A stretch of 20,893 nucleotides of DNA from Firmicutes bacterium UBA3910 (GCA_002391465.1 DGFC01000176.1:1-20893); one strand, 5' to 3'. Counted from the stretch's first letter, positions 1 to 7,690 are shown. The notes: a model not told the origin generated them from the letters alone. Translations and numbers: made by a program.

Positions 1-1134
1 TTCCTCACCGCTGAAATCACGATAGGGAGATAGATCTTCAAATATCTCGGGTTGTTCTTTCCCTTCTGTTATGGCCTCAGCCGCTATTTCCGCCAGTCCC
101 GGCCCAAGCATCAGGCCCTGGCCGCACATACCCACCGCGTGGAAAAGGCCTTCCACATCCCGATCAAAGCCCACGATTGGTTTGGCATCGGGCGTCATGG
201 GATAGAGCCCACCCCAGGTGCGCCGCACCTTCAGGTTGCGGAGCCTAGGATACAAATTCAGCATACGGGGGATCACCATGGGCAAAAACTCTGAAGTGGA
301 GCGGCGATCCCTACCCCACCGCTGGGGCCTGGGGGTAATACAGAAGATGATGTTCCCCGCCATGCTTTGGTAGAAATAGTAGTTGTCAGAGTTTTCGTCG
401 GGGGCTATATCCACGATCATGGGCAGCATAAACCGTTTAACAGGCTCGGTAACGCCGGCCTCGTGTGAGTCCGGGTAAACGGGTAGATCGGTACCCACCA
501 AAAGGGCAATGTCCCGCCCGGCTGCGCCTGCAGCGTTAACAACGCAGCCTGCACTAAATGTAGTGCCATTGGTAGCCACGTGGGTTACCTTGCCGTTTGC
601 CACCTTAATATCTGTGACCTCTGTCTCGAAGAAAAACTCTACCCCTGCCTTAAGGGCCATACGGTAAAAGGCACCTGCCAATTTGAGGGAGCAGAGGTGG
701 CCGTCTTTGGGCGAAAACGTGCCGCCTAAAAGACCTTCGGCACGAATTCCCGGTACTCTCTCCCTCACCTCTTCCGGCCCAATCCAGTCAATTTCCAAGC
801 CAAAGCTTTTCTGGATGGGCAGGAGGCCTTTCAGATTCTCGGCGATTTTGGGGTCATAGGCGGGGAAGAGGTAGCCCCCTTCAATGAAGTCCACATCATA
901 ACCAAATTCCGGCTTCAGCCTGCGGACGAAATCAAGGGACGCTTGACCGATCTTGATCTTAGCCCGGTCTGAGTGGGTGGCGCGGATTCCCCCAATAGCC
1001 GCCTTGTTTTCACCCTGCCCCACAGAAGCTCTTTTGTCCAGGACAGCCACTTTGAGGCCCCTTGCACCCAAACTGTAGGCAACGGGGAGTCCCACACTAC
1101 CGGCACCGATAATTACCACATCGTAAGTCTTCAC
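1..1134 (-). CDS. DAO-family FAD-dependent amine/amino-acid oxidoreductase (3' end cut off)
   Basis: Reading leftward from GTG at 1134, the frame stays open for 378 codons to the window edge. The N-terminus reads VVIIGAGSVGLPVAYSLGAR, a Rossmann GxGxxG motif for the FAD ADP moiety. The C-terminal part has a WGGLYPMTPDAKPIVG stretch followed by GMCGQGLMLGPGLAE, typical of D-amino-acid oxidase / sarcosine oxidase beta-type enzymes. The family usually has about 380-400 residues, so only a few are missing. The GTG overlaps the TGA of the upstream iron-sulfur subunit, pointing to translational coupling and a hetero-oligomeric enzyme. Family knowledge: such enzymes oxidise secondary or primary amines (sarcosine, proline, glycine derivatives) and pass electrons to a partner subunit. 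The substrate here cannot be read from the sequence. Confidence 0.88.
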   Translation of the reverse strand, partial: MKTYDVVIIGAGSVGLPVAYSLGARGLKVAVLDKRASVGQGENKAAIGGIRATHSDRAKIKIGQASLDFVRRLKPEFGYDVDFIEGGYLFPAYDPKIAENLKGLLPIQKSFGLEIDWIGPEEVRERVPGIRAEGLLGGTFSPKDGHLCSLKLAGAFYRMALKAGVEFFFETEVTDIKVANGKVTHVATNGTTFSAGCVVNAAGAAGRDIALLVGTDLPVYPDSHEAGVTEPVKRFMLPMIVDIAPDENSDNYYFYQSMAGNIIFCITPRPQRWGRDRRSTSEFLPMVIPRMLNLYPRLRNLKVRRTWGGLYPMTPDAKPIVGFDRDVEGLFHAVGMCGQGLMLGPGLAEIAAEAITEGKEQPEIFEDLSPYRDFSGEE

Positions 1135-3203
1135 CTGTCTTCACCGCCTTGATTAGCAATCGCTTTCATAGGTACTTCCACAGCCAAGGGGCGGATCACT
1201 GCCGGACGAATTTTATCCCTGTCCACACCCGCCTCCACCAGAACACGGGGGAGGAGATCGAGACACGTCTTACCACCGCAGGCACCCATGGCCACCCGCG
1301 GTATTTTCAACTGATTGAGATCATTCACCCGGTTTTCTTTAATGAACTCTTTAATTTCGCCCAGGCTGATCCGCTCGCAGCGGCAGACGATGGCGTTATC
1401 AGGCAGAAAGGTAAGGTTTGCTTCGGGTAAGGGCTCCGTTACCCCTTCTGCTTGGACCAAGATCCCGGCTACATTTACAGCCAACTCTTCCGGCACTTCC
1501 ACTGTGATCACATGGGTTCGGTGTTTTTTACTGAAGCGGGTGCGCAGTACTTTACCCACAGTCAGGGAACTACCATCCTGATCCCGCAGGGGGACTTCTT
1601 CTCCCGCTTCAAAGCGGTGGTTGTATTCATGGGGCAGCATCACTTCCGCATACCCTTCGTTTTTGGACCTCCGCACAAGGGTGATGGCCAGGCCAGGGCA
1701 GATCAAAAGGCACTGACCGCAGCCAATACACTTGCCGGAGAAATAGGGGAGGTCCATGATGGTACCTGTCTCGCCCCTGAGTTGAATGGAATCGTAAGGG
1801 CAGACGGTGGTACACGGATTGCAGGGAATTTCCTGGTAGCAGTGGATAATGGGCTCCCAGCCATCCCCTTCCGGCAGGCTGTGGCTCCGGGCAAATGTTT
1901 GACCCGGTGGGCTCTTGAGAATTTCCGCCTTTTCCAGCCACTCAGCTGGGATAGTTGTTTCCACCCCAAGGGTTTGGGCCATTTTCCGCCCCGCAACCCT
2001 GCCGCCGATCATGGCCGATGATGCCTCTGCGATTTCTTCCGCATCGCCCGCTTTCATAACCGGGAAACCGCCCTGTTCACCCAGCTTGAAAAATTCATCG
2101 GCGGAAGAAAGGCCCACTGCGATGAGCACAGTATCAACTGCGAACGTCTTGGCCGTTTCTGCGATGGGGTTCCAGTCTTCATCCACCTGGGCAATGGTGG
2201 CCTTTTCCACCTTCCCATCGCCCGTAACCCCCAAAATGGTGTGGTTCAGGTAGATGGGTACGCCCATGCGTTTGATTTTGTCGGCGTGTACTTTGTAACC
2301 GGTTACTTCGGAGGCGATATCAATTATACCAACCACCGAGATACCTGCCTGCAGGGCGTGGTAGGCCGCAATTAAGCCCACATTTCCACACCCTACAATA
2401 AGCACTCGGTTGGATGATTTGACCAAGTCTCTGTTCACTAAGGTCTGGAAGGCACCTGCGCCAAATACGCCGGGCAGGTCGTTACCGGGGAAGACCAGGG
2501 AACGTTCCCTGGCGCCGGTGGAGACCATTAGGGCCTCAAAGGCTATGTGAATGTATTTCTCTTGGTTAATGTATACGCCTGCCTTTTTATCGCTGAAAAT
2601 GGCGGCGGCAGTGGCGTTGGTCAGGGTGGTGATGTTCTCATGGCTGCGCGCCTCTTCTTCCAAGATGCGGGCAATGTCAGTACCCCTGGTACCGGCGTAG
2701 CAGTCCGCCATGGATCCGAAGAACTTGTGGGTTTGGAGGACGAGTTTGCCTCCCAGCCTGTCCTTGTCGTCTACCAGAATAACTGAAACGCCGAGCCCAG
2801 CCAGTTCCAAAGCGGCTGTAATACCTGAGGGTCCGCCGCCCACGATCAAAACCTGGCAGGAAAGCTCCTCCGGCCGGTAGGATGGGCGCCATTCGTCATC
2901 TGCAGGGAGTTCAGGGTCATGGACGAGCGTTTGAATCTCCATCCCTTCCCGCAGAGGTGTGACGCAGCTTTTCACCGGCACGCCGTCGATTACTACAGTA
3001 CATTGGGCACACTGGCCATCGGCACAAAAAATACCCTGGGGGGCATCTTCTGCTTTATGAATGGAAAAAGTGCGGATGCCGTTGGCAAATAAAGCGGATG
3101 AGACCATCTCTCCTTTGCGTCCTGTGAGCGTTTGGCCGTCAAACGTGAAGGTGACCTCGCGGCCGGTTGGGGCTTCCAGGATGGGATGGCTTTGAATACG
3201 CAT
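1131..3203 (-). CDS. Multi-cluster FAD/iron-sulfur oxidoreductase subunit (sarcosine oxidase alpha / dye-linked dehydrogenase-like)
   Basis: Numbered from ATG at 3203, this 690-residue protein contains, in order: a [2Fe-2S] ferredoxin domain (Cys60, 65, 68, 80); an FAD/NAD disulfide-reductase-like domain with GGGPSG at 122-127 and a second nucleotide motif GCGNVG at 271-276; a ferredoxin insert with Cys455, 461, 464, 468 and Cys492, 495, 498, 502 for probably two [4Fe-4S] clusters; and a BFD-like [2Fe-2S] domain (Cys607, 609, 642, 647). An in-frame GTG at 3212 and ATG at 3209 lie on or against the GGAGG at 3212-3216; ATG 3203 sits 8 bases behind it and is preferred. The architecture resembles a fusion of subunits seen separately in HcnABC or dye-linked L-proline dehydrogenases. 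It probably relays electrons from the DAO-type partner to NAD(P) or a carrier in the cytoplasm. Confidence 0.9.
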   Translation of the reverse strand: MRIQSHPILEAPTGREVTFTFDGQTLTGRKGEMVSSALFANGIRTFSIHKAEDAPQGIFCADGQCAQCTVVIDGVPVKSCVTPLREGMEIQTLVHDPELPADDEWRPSYRPEELSCQVLIVGGGPSGITAALELAGLGVSVILVDDKDRLGGKLVLQTHKFFGSMADCYAGTRGTDIARILEEEARSHENITTLTNATAAAIFSDKKAGVYINQEKYIHIAFEALMVSTGARERSLVFPGNDLPGVFGAGAFQTLVNRDLVKSSNRVLIVGCGNVGLIAAYHALQAGISVVGIIDIASEVTGYKVHADKIKRMGVPIYLNHTILGVTGDGKVEKATIAQVDEDWNPIAETAKTFAVDTVLIAVGLSSADEFFKLGEQGGFPVMKAGDAEEIAEASSAMIGGRVAGRKMAQTLGVETTIPAEWLEKAEILKSPPGQTFARSHSLPEGDGWEPIIHCYQEIPCNPCTTVCPYDSIQLRGETGTIMDLPYFSGKCIGCGQCLLICPGLAITLVRRSKNEGYAEVMLPHEYNHRFEAGEEVPLRDQDGSSLTVGKVLRTRFSKKHRTHVITVEVPEELAVNVAGILVQAEGVTEPLPEANLTFLPDNAIVCRCERISLGEIKEFIKENRVNDLNQLKIPRVAMGACGGKTCLDLLPRVLVEAGVDRDKIRPAVIRPLAVEVPMKAIANQGGEDR

Positions 3204-3358
3204 TTGCATCACCTCCGTAAAGTTTTTAACAATTACCTTATTCTTTTTGAATTAATGATTTCCTTCTAAAAGGAAGGGGGGCCAAGGCGGAAGTCGTAAA
3301 CGCAGTGGCCCGGACAACGGCATTAGAGAAAATAATCGCAAATCCAGTAGAGCTGGGC

Positions 3359-3388
3359 TTGACAGGCTGGGCGTGTCTATAATATCAT
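3359..3388 (+). promoter_or_regulatory. Probable sigma-A promoter of the feo operon
   Basis: A perfect -35 TTGACA lies at 3359-3364 and TATCAT (5 of 6 to consensus) at 3383-3388, with an 18-base spacer. A TATAAT also occurs at 3378-3383, but it is only 13 bases from the TTGACA. Transcription would start near 3395, inside the Fur-box-like sequence and about 50 bases before the feoA ATG. Confidence 0.6.
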
Positions 3389-3407
3389 GACTATGAGAAT
3401 CATTTTC
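3389..3407 (+). promoter_or_regulatory. Fur-box-like operator upstream of feoA
   Basis: The 19 bases at 3389-3407 match 15 of 19 positions of the classical Fur box GATAATGATAATCATTATC by hand alignment. They are flanked by an outer perfect inverted repeat, TGACT (3388-3392) and AGTCA (3408-3412). The site immediately follows the -10 element, where a bound iron-loaded repressor would block transcription. A Fur-family or DtxR-type repressor could be the binder; the motif favours Fur. Confidence 0.65.
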
Positions 3408-3445
3408 AGTCATTTATGGGTGCGGCGGGGAGGGTCTTCTTTTCC

Positions 3446-3682
3446 ATGGAGCTCAGATCGTTAGTAGACTTAGCAGCAGGTGAATGTGGCAGAGTGCAGA
3501 GAATAGCGGCGGGGGCAAATGCTACAAAACGCCTTTATGAAATGGGTTTTAACACTGGTGCTCAGGTGCGGGTCATGAAAAATGACTTCGGACCTTTAAT
3601 TGTTGCTCTGGAAGGGAACAAAATTGCTTTAGGTCGGGGTTTGGCCGAGAAAATGCTGGTAAAGAAATTGGAGCGGTTGTAG
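3446..3682 (+). CDS. feoA: Ferrous iron transport protein A (SH3-like)
   Basis: A 78-residue protein starting MELRSLVDLAAGECGRVQRI, with RLYEMGFNTGAQVRVM and a closing ALGRGLAEKMLV segment. These are the conserved features of FeoA: a small SH3-like cytosolic protein that supports FeoB. The open frame extends upstream to ATG 3416, but that codon has no ribosome binding site. The purine-rich gggaggg at 3428-3433 lies about 12 bases before ATG 3446, and FeoA homologues begin with this Leu-rich segment, so 3446 is preferred. It is followed after 13 bases by feoB and preceded by the promoter and Fur-like box. Confidence 0.9.
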   Translation: MELRSLVDLAAGECGRVQRIAAGANATKRLYEMGFNTGAQVRVMKNDFGPLIVALEGNKIALGRGLAEKMLVKKLERL

Positions 3683-3695
3683 GGGAGGAAACAGG

Positions 3696-5708
3696 ATGAG
3701 CAAGACGATTGCCTTAGTAGGTAATCCAAACAGCGGCAAAACAACACTCTTTAACGCCCTAACCGGCTCTAACCACCATGTGGGCAACTGGCCCGGCGTG
3801 ACGGTGGAGAAAAAGGTGGGTTATGTTCGCCACGGAGGGGTTGATTATGAGATCGTTGACCTGCCCGGCACGTACAGCCTAGGGGCGTACGCAGAAGACG
3901 AGAGGATCGCCCGGGAATTCATCCTCAGCCAAGGGGCGGATGTGGTGATCAACGTAGTTGACGCCACTAATATTGAACGGAACTTATACCTTACTACCCA
4001 GCTCCTGGAGATGAACGTCAAGGTCGTTCTGGCCTTGAATATGGTTGATGAGGCGGAAGCAAAGCAGATCAAAGTCGATCTGGCTGGCATCTCAGAAAGA
4101 CTGGGAGTACCTGTTGTACCCACCGTAGCCTCCCGGCGTAAGGGAATAGATATACTCCTTGACACGGCTGCGGACTTGATTAACGCGCCTTTAAACGGCC
4201 GCCCCCATATTACCTACGGAGAAGACCTAGATGGCAAGCTGGCTAGACTGCAGGATCTATTAGACGGCCTGAGGCTCGACTATCCCCGGCAGTGGCTTGC
4301 TCTTCAGCTGTTGGAGGGCGATGGATACGCGGAGCGGCTCATGCAGGAAAACGAGGTGCTCAAATCCTCCCAGGAGCTCGCCGCTTTCCTGAGTGAACTC
4401 AAACCTCGGGCGGAGCAGTATCAGCTGGAAATTGTAGATTATAGGTACAGGTTTATCAGTGAAGTAACAGCGGATACGGTCTGCCGGCCCGATGAGGCTG
4501 TGCCAACTTTGACTGATAAGATCGATAAAATCGTGACCCATAAATACTTCGGCCTGCCCATTTTCGCCCTGATCATGCTGGGCGTGTTTCAGCTCACCTT
4601 TGCCATTGGTGAAGAACTGCTCGGCGGGATAGTGGCAGGGTGGATTGGGGTTTTAGGCGAGTTTGTGACGGGCGGACTATCCACAATGGGTGCACCTGAG
4701 TGGCTTATTTCTTTCCTTTCTGAAGGTGTGTTTGCCGGTCTCGGTGCGGTAGTGGAGTTTGTACCATTAATCGTAGTTTTGTATATGCTCATGGGTTTTT
4801 TAGAGGACAGCGGGTATATGGCCCGGGCCGCCTATGTTATGGATAACATAATGCGTGCAGTGGGGCTGCAGGGTAAAAGCTTCATCTCCATGCTGGTGGG
4901 CTTCGGCTGTAACGTGCCGGGGGTAATGGCTACCCGCACCCTGGAGAATAAGAAGGACAGGATGATCGCCATCTTGATTAACCCCTTCATGTCCTGTGGG
5001 GCAAAGATACCCATTTATCTGGTCTTTATCGGGGCGTTTTTCCCGGAGCACGGTGGTCTAGTTATGTTTTCCGTTTACGGTCTAGGTATTATTGTGGCCC
5101 TTCTTATGGGCAAGCTGTTCAGTGCAACGCTGTTTAAGGGTGAAGTCTCCCACTTTATCCTGGAGCTGCCCCCTTACCGCAAACCTACCCTACGCAATGT
5201 GCTGCGTAACATGTGGGATAACGTGTCCGGTTTTTTGGTACGGGCCGGAACGGTCATTTTTGCGGTTGTAAGTTTGCTCTGGATCTTAGCTGTACTGCCC
5301 ACCGGCGTGGAACCTTACGGTCCCGCAAGCATTTTAGGCAGAATCGGCACGTTTGTTGCCCCCATTTTCCGCCCAGCCGGCTTCGGCACCTGGCAGGCAG
5401 CCGTTGGCCTGTTCTCAGGTATTGCGGCTAAGGAATCGGTAGTAGCCACTTTAGGTATGGTATATGCTGGGGTGGACAGTGGCGTAGAATTGATTGAGGC
5501 CATTCGCTCTGTCTTTACACCCCTTACAGCCGTTTCCTTTATGGTGATGACGCTGCTCTACACACCCTGTGTGGCAACGCTCGGTACCATCAAAAAGGAA
5601 ACGGGCTCCACCAAATGGATGGCCTTTAGTGCCGTGTATACCTTCGTCCTGGGCTGGTTCGCCGCAGTCTTGGTTTACCGCGTCGGCTTGCTTCTGGGCT
5701 TTGCCTAG
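3696..5708 (+). CDS. feoB: Ferrous iron transporter B, GTPase-coupled Fe(II) permease
   Basis: A 670-residue FeoB of normal length. The N-terminal G domain shows G1 GNPNSGKTT (residues 9-17), NWPGVTVEKK around 31-40, G3 DLPG (55-58) and G4 NMVD (115-118). A helical GDI-like region follows, then a polytopic membrane domain from about residue 285 with the conserved Gate motifs GFGCNVPGVMATRT and MSCGAKIPIY, whose cysteines are known FeoB hallmarks. It imports Fe(II) across the cytoplasmic membrane under low-oxygen conditions. The ribosome binding site (aggggaggaaacagg) precedes the ATG well. It is the second gene of feoABC, likely co-transcribed from the Fur-controlled promoter. Confidence 0.97.
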   Translation: MSKTIALVGNPNSGKTTLFNALTGSNHHVGNWPGVTVEKKVGYVRHGGVDYEIVDLPGTYSLGAYAEDERIAREFILSQGADVVINVVDATNIERNLYLTTQLLEMNVKVVLALNMVDEAEAKQIKVDLAGISERLGVPVVPTVASRRKGIDILLDTAADLINAPLNGRPHITYGEDLDGKLARLQDLLDGLRLDYPRQWLALQLLEGDGYAERLMQENEVLKSSQELAAFLSELKPRAEQYQLEIVDYRYRFISEVTADTVCRPDEAVPTLTDKIDKIVTHKYFGLPIFALIMLGVFQLTFAIGEELLGGIVAGWIGVLGEFVTGGLSTMGAPEWLISFLSEGVFAGLGAVVEFVPLIVVLYMLMGFLEDSGYMARAAYVMDNIMRAVGLQGKSFISMLVGFGCNVPGVMATRTLENKKDRMIAILINPFMSCGAKIPIYLVFIGAFFPEHGGLVMFSVYGLGIIVALLMGKLFSATLFKGEVSHFILELPPYRKPTLRNVLRNMWDNVSGFLVRAGTVIFAVVSLLWILAVLPTGVEPYGPASILGRIGTFVAPIFRPAGFGTWQAAVGLFSGIAAKESVVATLGMVYAGVDSGVELIEAIRSVFTPLTAVSFMVMTLLYTPCVATLGTIKKETGSTKWMAFSAVYTFVLGWFAAVLVYRVGLLLGFA

Positions 5709-5725
5709 AGTTTGGAGGTAAAGGA

Positions 5726-5986
5726 ATGATTAAGGAACTGCTCCTGGCCTTGGCCAGCGGAGAGTACGTGTCCAAACCGGAGTTGGCAGTCAAGCTTGGT
5801 AAACCCTTGGCCTTGGTGGATGCGGCCTTGGATGAACTTGTCCGTTTGGGTTTTGTGGAGAGGGATGATGGGCCGGCAGATTGCGAGCTGCCCTGCGGCG
5901 GCTGTCCTTACGCATCCATGTGCAATCGGGTTTCCCTTTCAACCCTGGCCATCACTGCAAAAGGGTGGCAGGCTCTGAGTCAATAA
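5726..5986 (+). CDS. feoC: FeoC-like winged-helix protein with four-cysteine cluster
   Basis: 86 residues, starting 17 bases after the feoB stop behind a good ribosome binding site (ggaggtaaagg). Residues 1-46 look like a winged helix (LASGEYVSKPELAVKLG, then a recognition-helix-like VDAALDELVRLGFVER). A wing follows with Cys53, Cys57, Cys60 and Cys66 (C-x3-C-x2-C-x5-C). FeoC proteins of enterobacteria carry a comparable cysteine set that binds an oxygen-sensitive iron-sulfur cluster and affect FeoB stability. Position as third feo gene plus size and cysteines support the call, but FeoC sequences are short and divergent, so the symbol is by context as much as by sequence. Confidence 0.72.
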   Translation: MIKELLLALASGEYVSKPELAVKLGKPLALVDAALDELVRLGFVERDDGPADCELPCGGCPYASMCNRVSLSTLAITAKGWQALSQ

Positions 5987-6028
5987 AAAAGCTCCTATTA
6001 GCGCAGTGTGCTGCACTAATAGGAGCTT
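5984..6028. terminator. Bidirectional hairpin terminator between feoC and the repeat protein
   Basis: A perfect 13-base inverted repeat AAGCTCCTATTAG (5989-6001) / CTAATAGGAGCTT (6016-6028), extended inside by GCAG/CTGC around a TGTG loop. The run of A before the left arm (5985-5990) becomes a U-run for minus-strand transcripts, so it best terminates the 6045-6611 gene. It can also stop feo transcription. It lies between two convergent genes. Confidence 0.88.
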
Positions 6029-6044
6029 CAATATTTGTGCCGTC

Positions 6045-6611
6045 TTATTTCTTAGCAGTTTCGATCGTTGCTTCTGTTTCACCCACATTCAGAATGATCT
6101 GGGGGCTTAAGAAGCCGAGTAATTCTCCCCTAAAGAGACCCAGATAGCCGTTGTTGTGGGCGTTGTTGCCCAGGATGGCTGTGGGAAGACCCCTGGCGTT
6201 ATTCACTTCTACCACACCGCCGTAAAGGCCGCTGCGCAGGCCAACCAGTTTTGTCTCCTTGCTCGTGCCGTTGTACAGGTGAAGGGTCCCAGCTTGGCCA
6301 TCGTTTTGAATAGCCGTTGTGAGGTAGCCTTCCCGGTTAAAGAGGCCGATGGCCCCTCCGTCATCGTAGGAGAGGAGGGAGAGGGTACGGACTCCGTCCC
6401 CATTATACATCTCCAAACTCACGTTTTCTTTTTCCTGATCGTATTTGAACGATGCCACGGTATCCCCTGCATCGTTGATCACCACGATTTCCTTCGCCAC
6501 TATTTTGTCTATGAACTGCTGAGTTGCGTTGACCATATTCACGCCTGTCAACGCGCAGAAGAGGGCAATGAACAGCAACGGGTAGATTATCAACCGTTCA
6601 TACTTAGACAT
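6045..6611 (-). CDS. Membrane-anchored beta-repeat protein of unknown function
   Basis: 188 residues, ATG at 6611 behind an AAGGAG site about 7 bases upstream. Residues 7-28 form one hydrophobic helix (IIYPLLFIALFCALTG), so the rest is probably outside the membrane or on its surface. Residues 42 to about 170 consist of tandem repeats of 22-24 residues: 42-63, 64-86, 87-108, 109-132, 133-155 and a partial at 156-170. Each is roughly hydrophobic-x-Leu/Val-Tyr/Phe/Val-Asn-x-x-Gly, then a short strand, ending in Gly or Gly-Gly (for example LEMYNGDG, GLFNREG, HLYNGTS, VEVNNARG). This periodicity suggests a small beta-solenoid or stacked beta-hairpin fold. I recognise no enzyme motif and assign no function. 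It is transcribed alone, convergent with feo. Confidence 0.8.
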   Translation of the reverse strand: MSKYERLIIYPLLFIALFCALTGVNMVNATQQFIDKIVAKEIVVINDAGDTVASFKYDQEKENVSLEMYNGDGVRTLSLLSYDDGGAIGLFNREGYLTTAIQNDGQAGTLHLYNGTSKETKLVGLRSGLYGGVVEVNNARGLPTAILGNNAHNNGYLGLFRGELLGFLSPQIILNVGETEATIETAKK

Positions 6612-6755
6612 GCAATCGCTCCTTTAAGGACAAGGTTATGCTAGATAATTCGTGCTTTTAGCGCTAATACCTGCCGTTCAGGCTCAAAAAGAATGGTACT
6701 TGAGGCCCGGGGTCCGAAGTGGTAAGATTGACAGCAGGGTTTAGCTAAGTCTTAG

Positions 6756-6774
6756 AAGAGGGGGATCACCGCTG
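6756..6774 (+). promoter_or_regulatory. Strong ribosome binding site ahead of a probable CTG start
   Basis: AAGAGGGGGATCA at 6756-6768 is an extended match to the 16S anti-Shine-Dalgarno complement. Seven bases after its GGGGG lies CTG (6772-6774), in frame with the AEC permease. There is no ATG, GTG or TTG at usable distance; the first (GTG 6793) is 28 bases away. Confidence 0.55.
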
Positions 6775-7665
6775 CAGATCATTGAACCTTTTGTGATGCT
6801 TATCCTGTTGATACTAACGGGAATGGGCCTGCACCGCCTGGGTGTATTGGATATAGGCTTCGACCGCAAGCTGAGTAGGTTGGTGGTGCGGGTTGCTTTT
6901 CCCGCCCTCCTGTTTGTATCCATGTATAAAAACATTGAACTTGACGCCCTGCGTCAAGGTTGGGTTTTTGTTGTTATCGGCCTGATTGTTTCCGTTGTGC
7001 TCGCCTTCACCGCCCGCTGGAGCGGCCGCAAGTTGGGCTTGGAGGGCAAGGTACAGGGCCTATACGGGATTCTCTGTACCAATGGCAACAACATCTTTTT
7101 GCCCATGCCCATCATTCTGACCCTATTTGGCGACGAATACGTTGTCTACGCCTTCTTATTTGAACTGGGTGCCGCCCTTTATTACTGGAGCTACGGCGTG
7201 TCAGAACTTAGGGAGGGGCCAAAGTTCAGTCTGAAGCGCCTCTTTAACTGGAACATCTTCGCCCTGCTCGCCGGTTTAGCGGCAGGCCTGTCAGGCCTGA
7301 AATTATACCAACCCATCCTTGGTGCATTGGAGCTTCTGAGCGGTATGTGCGTTGTTTCGGCCATGCTTATCTTAGGCTCGCTGCTGGCAATAACGCTGGA
7401 GACCAAGGCCTGGCGTAGGGAAGTGTGGGGAGTGGTCCTGCACCGCCTTGTGCTAAGTCCCCTCATCGGGCTTCCCTTTCTGCTCTTTTTGGATCTGGCG
7501 GAGCCCCTTCGGGAAATACTCCTTTTGATGCTGGCCATGCCCCCGCTCTTGACCACCGCCATGGTTGCCTCAACGTTGGGGGCAGACGAGGAGCTGGCCA
7601 CCTTAGGCGTGTTGGTACCCACTGCCCTCAGCTTTGTGCTTATACCCATCTTACTGTTAAAATAG
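6772..7665 (+). CDS. AEC (auxin efflux carrier) family permease
   Basis: A polytopic membrane protein of about 297 residues with roughly ten hydrophobic segments in two halves. The N-terminal part (LTGMGLHRLGVLD, then LSRLVVRVAFPALLFVSMY) and NGNNIFLPMPIILTLFG match the AEC family, which in bacteria exports or imports organic acids such as malate or malonate. The C-terminal MLAMPPLLTTAMVASTLG is the second inverted-repeat counterpart. Substrate unknown. Start choice: GTG 6793 and ATG 6796 have no ribosome binding site, whereas CTG 6772 sits 7 bases behind a strong one and restores the usual distance between the N-terminus and the first conserved Gly-Leu-Leu-Asp-like motif. A conservative annotation would use 6793. 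It is a single gene ending in a terminator shared with the convergent neighbour. Confidence 0.9.
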   Translation: MQIIEPFVMLILLILTGMGLHRLGVLDIGFDRKLSRLVVRVAFPALLFVSMYKNIELDALRQGWVFVVIGLIVSVVLAFTARWSGRKLGLEGKVQGLYGILCTNGNNIFLPMPIILTLFGDEYVVYAFLFELGAALYYWSYGVSELREGPKFSLKRLFNWNIFALLAGLAAGLSGLKLYQPILGALELLSGMCVVSAMLILGSLLAITLETKAWRREVWGVVLHRLVLSPLIGLPFLLFLDLAEPLREILLLMLAMPPLLTTAMVASTLGADEELATLGVLVPTALSFVLIPILLLK

Positions 7666-7690
7666 GCGCGGATTTTGTCCGCGCCTTATC
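7665..7690. terminator. Bidirectional terminator between AEC permease and transglutaminase gene
   Basis: A perfect 8-base stem GGCGCGGA (7665-7672) / TCCGCGCC (7678-7685) with a TTTTG loop, followed by TTATCTTT on the plus strand and by TATTTTAA on the minus strand. It overlaps the last base of the permease stop codon and lies between converging genes. Confidence 0.85.

Noticed and set aside
1452..2021. Long plus-strand open frames inside the minus-strand redox gene
   Set aside because: They are antisense to a gene with strongly conserved domains, lack ribosome binding sites and show no recognisable protein features.
3260..3275. Inverted repeat TTCCTT-CTAA-AAGGAA
   Set aside because: The 6-base arms are low in complexity and there is no link to a clear promoter. 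It could be an operator for the minus-strand redox genes but cannot be supported.
3251..3380. Short open frame without ATG upstream of feoA (possible gene remnant or leader peptide)
   Set aside because: It has no usable start with a ribosome binding site (only a GTG near 3302) and it overlaps the feo promoter. The 40-odd codons are most simply chance.
6658..6667. 10-base palindrome TTAGCGCTAA between divergent genes
   Set aside because: A palindrome of this size occurs often by chance; I see no flanking promoter elements that would make it an operator.
6728..6756. TTGACA as -35 of an AEC permease promoter
   Set aside because: The sequence at 17-18 bases (CTTAGA/TTAGAA) is a poor -10, and a start site there would leave the ribosome binding site at the very 5' end of the transcript.
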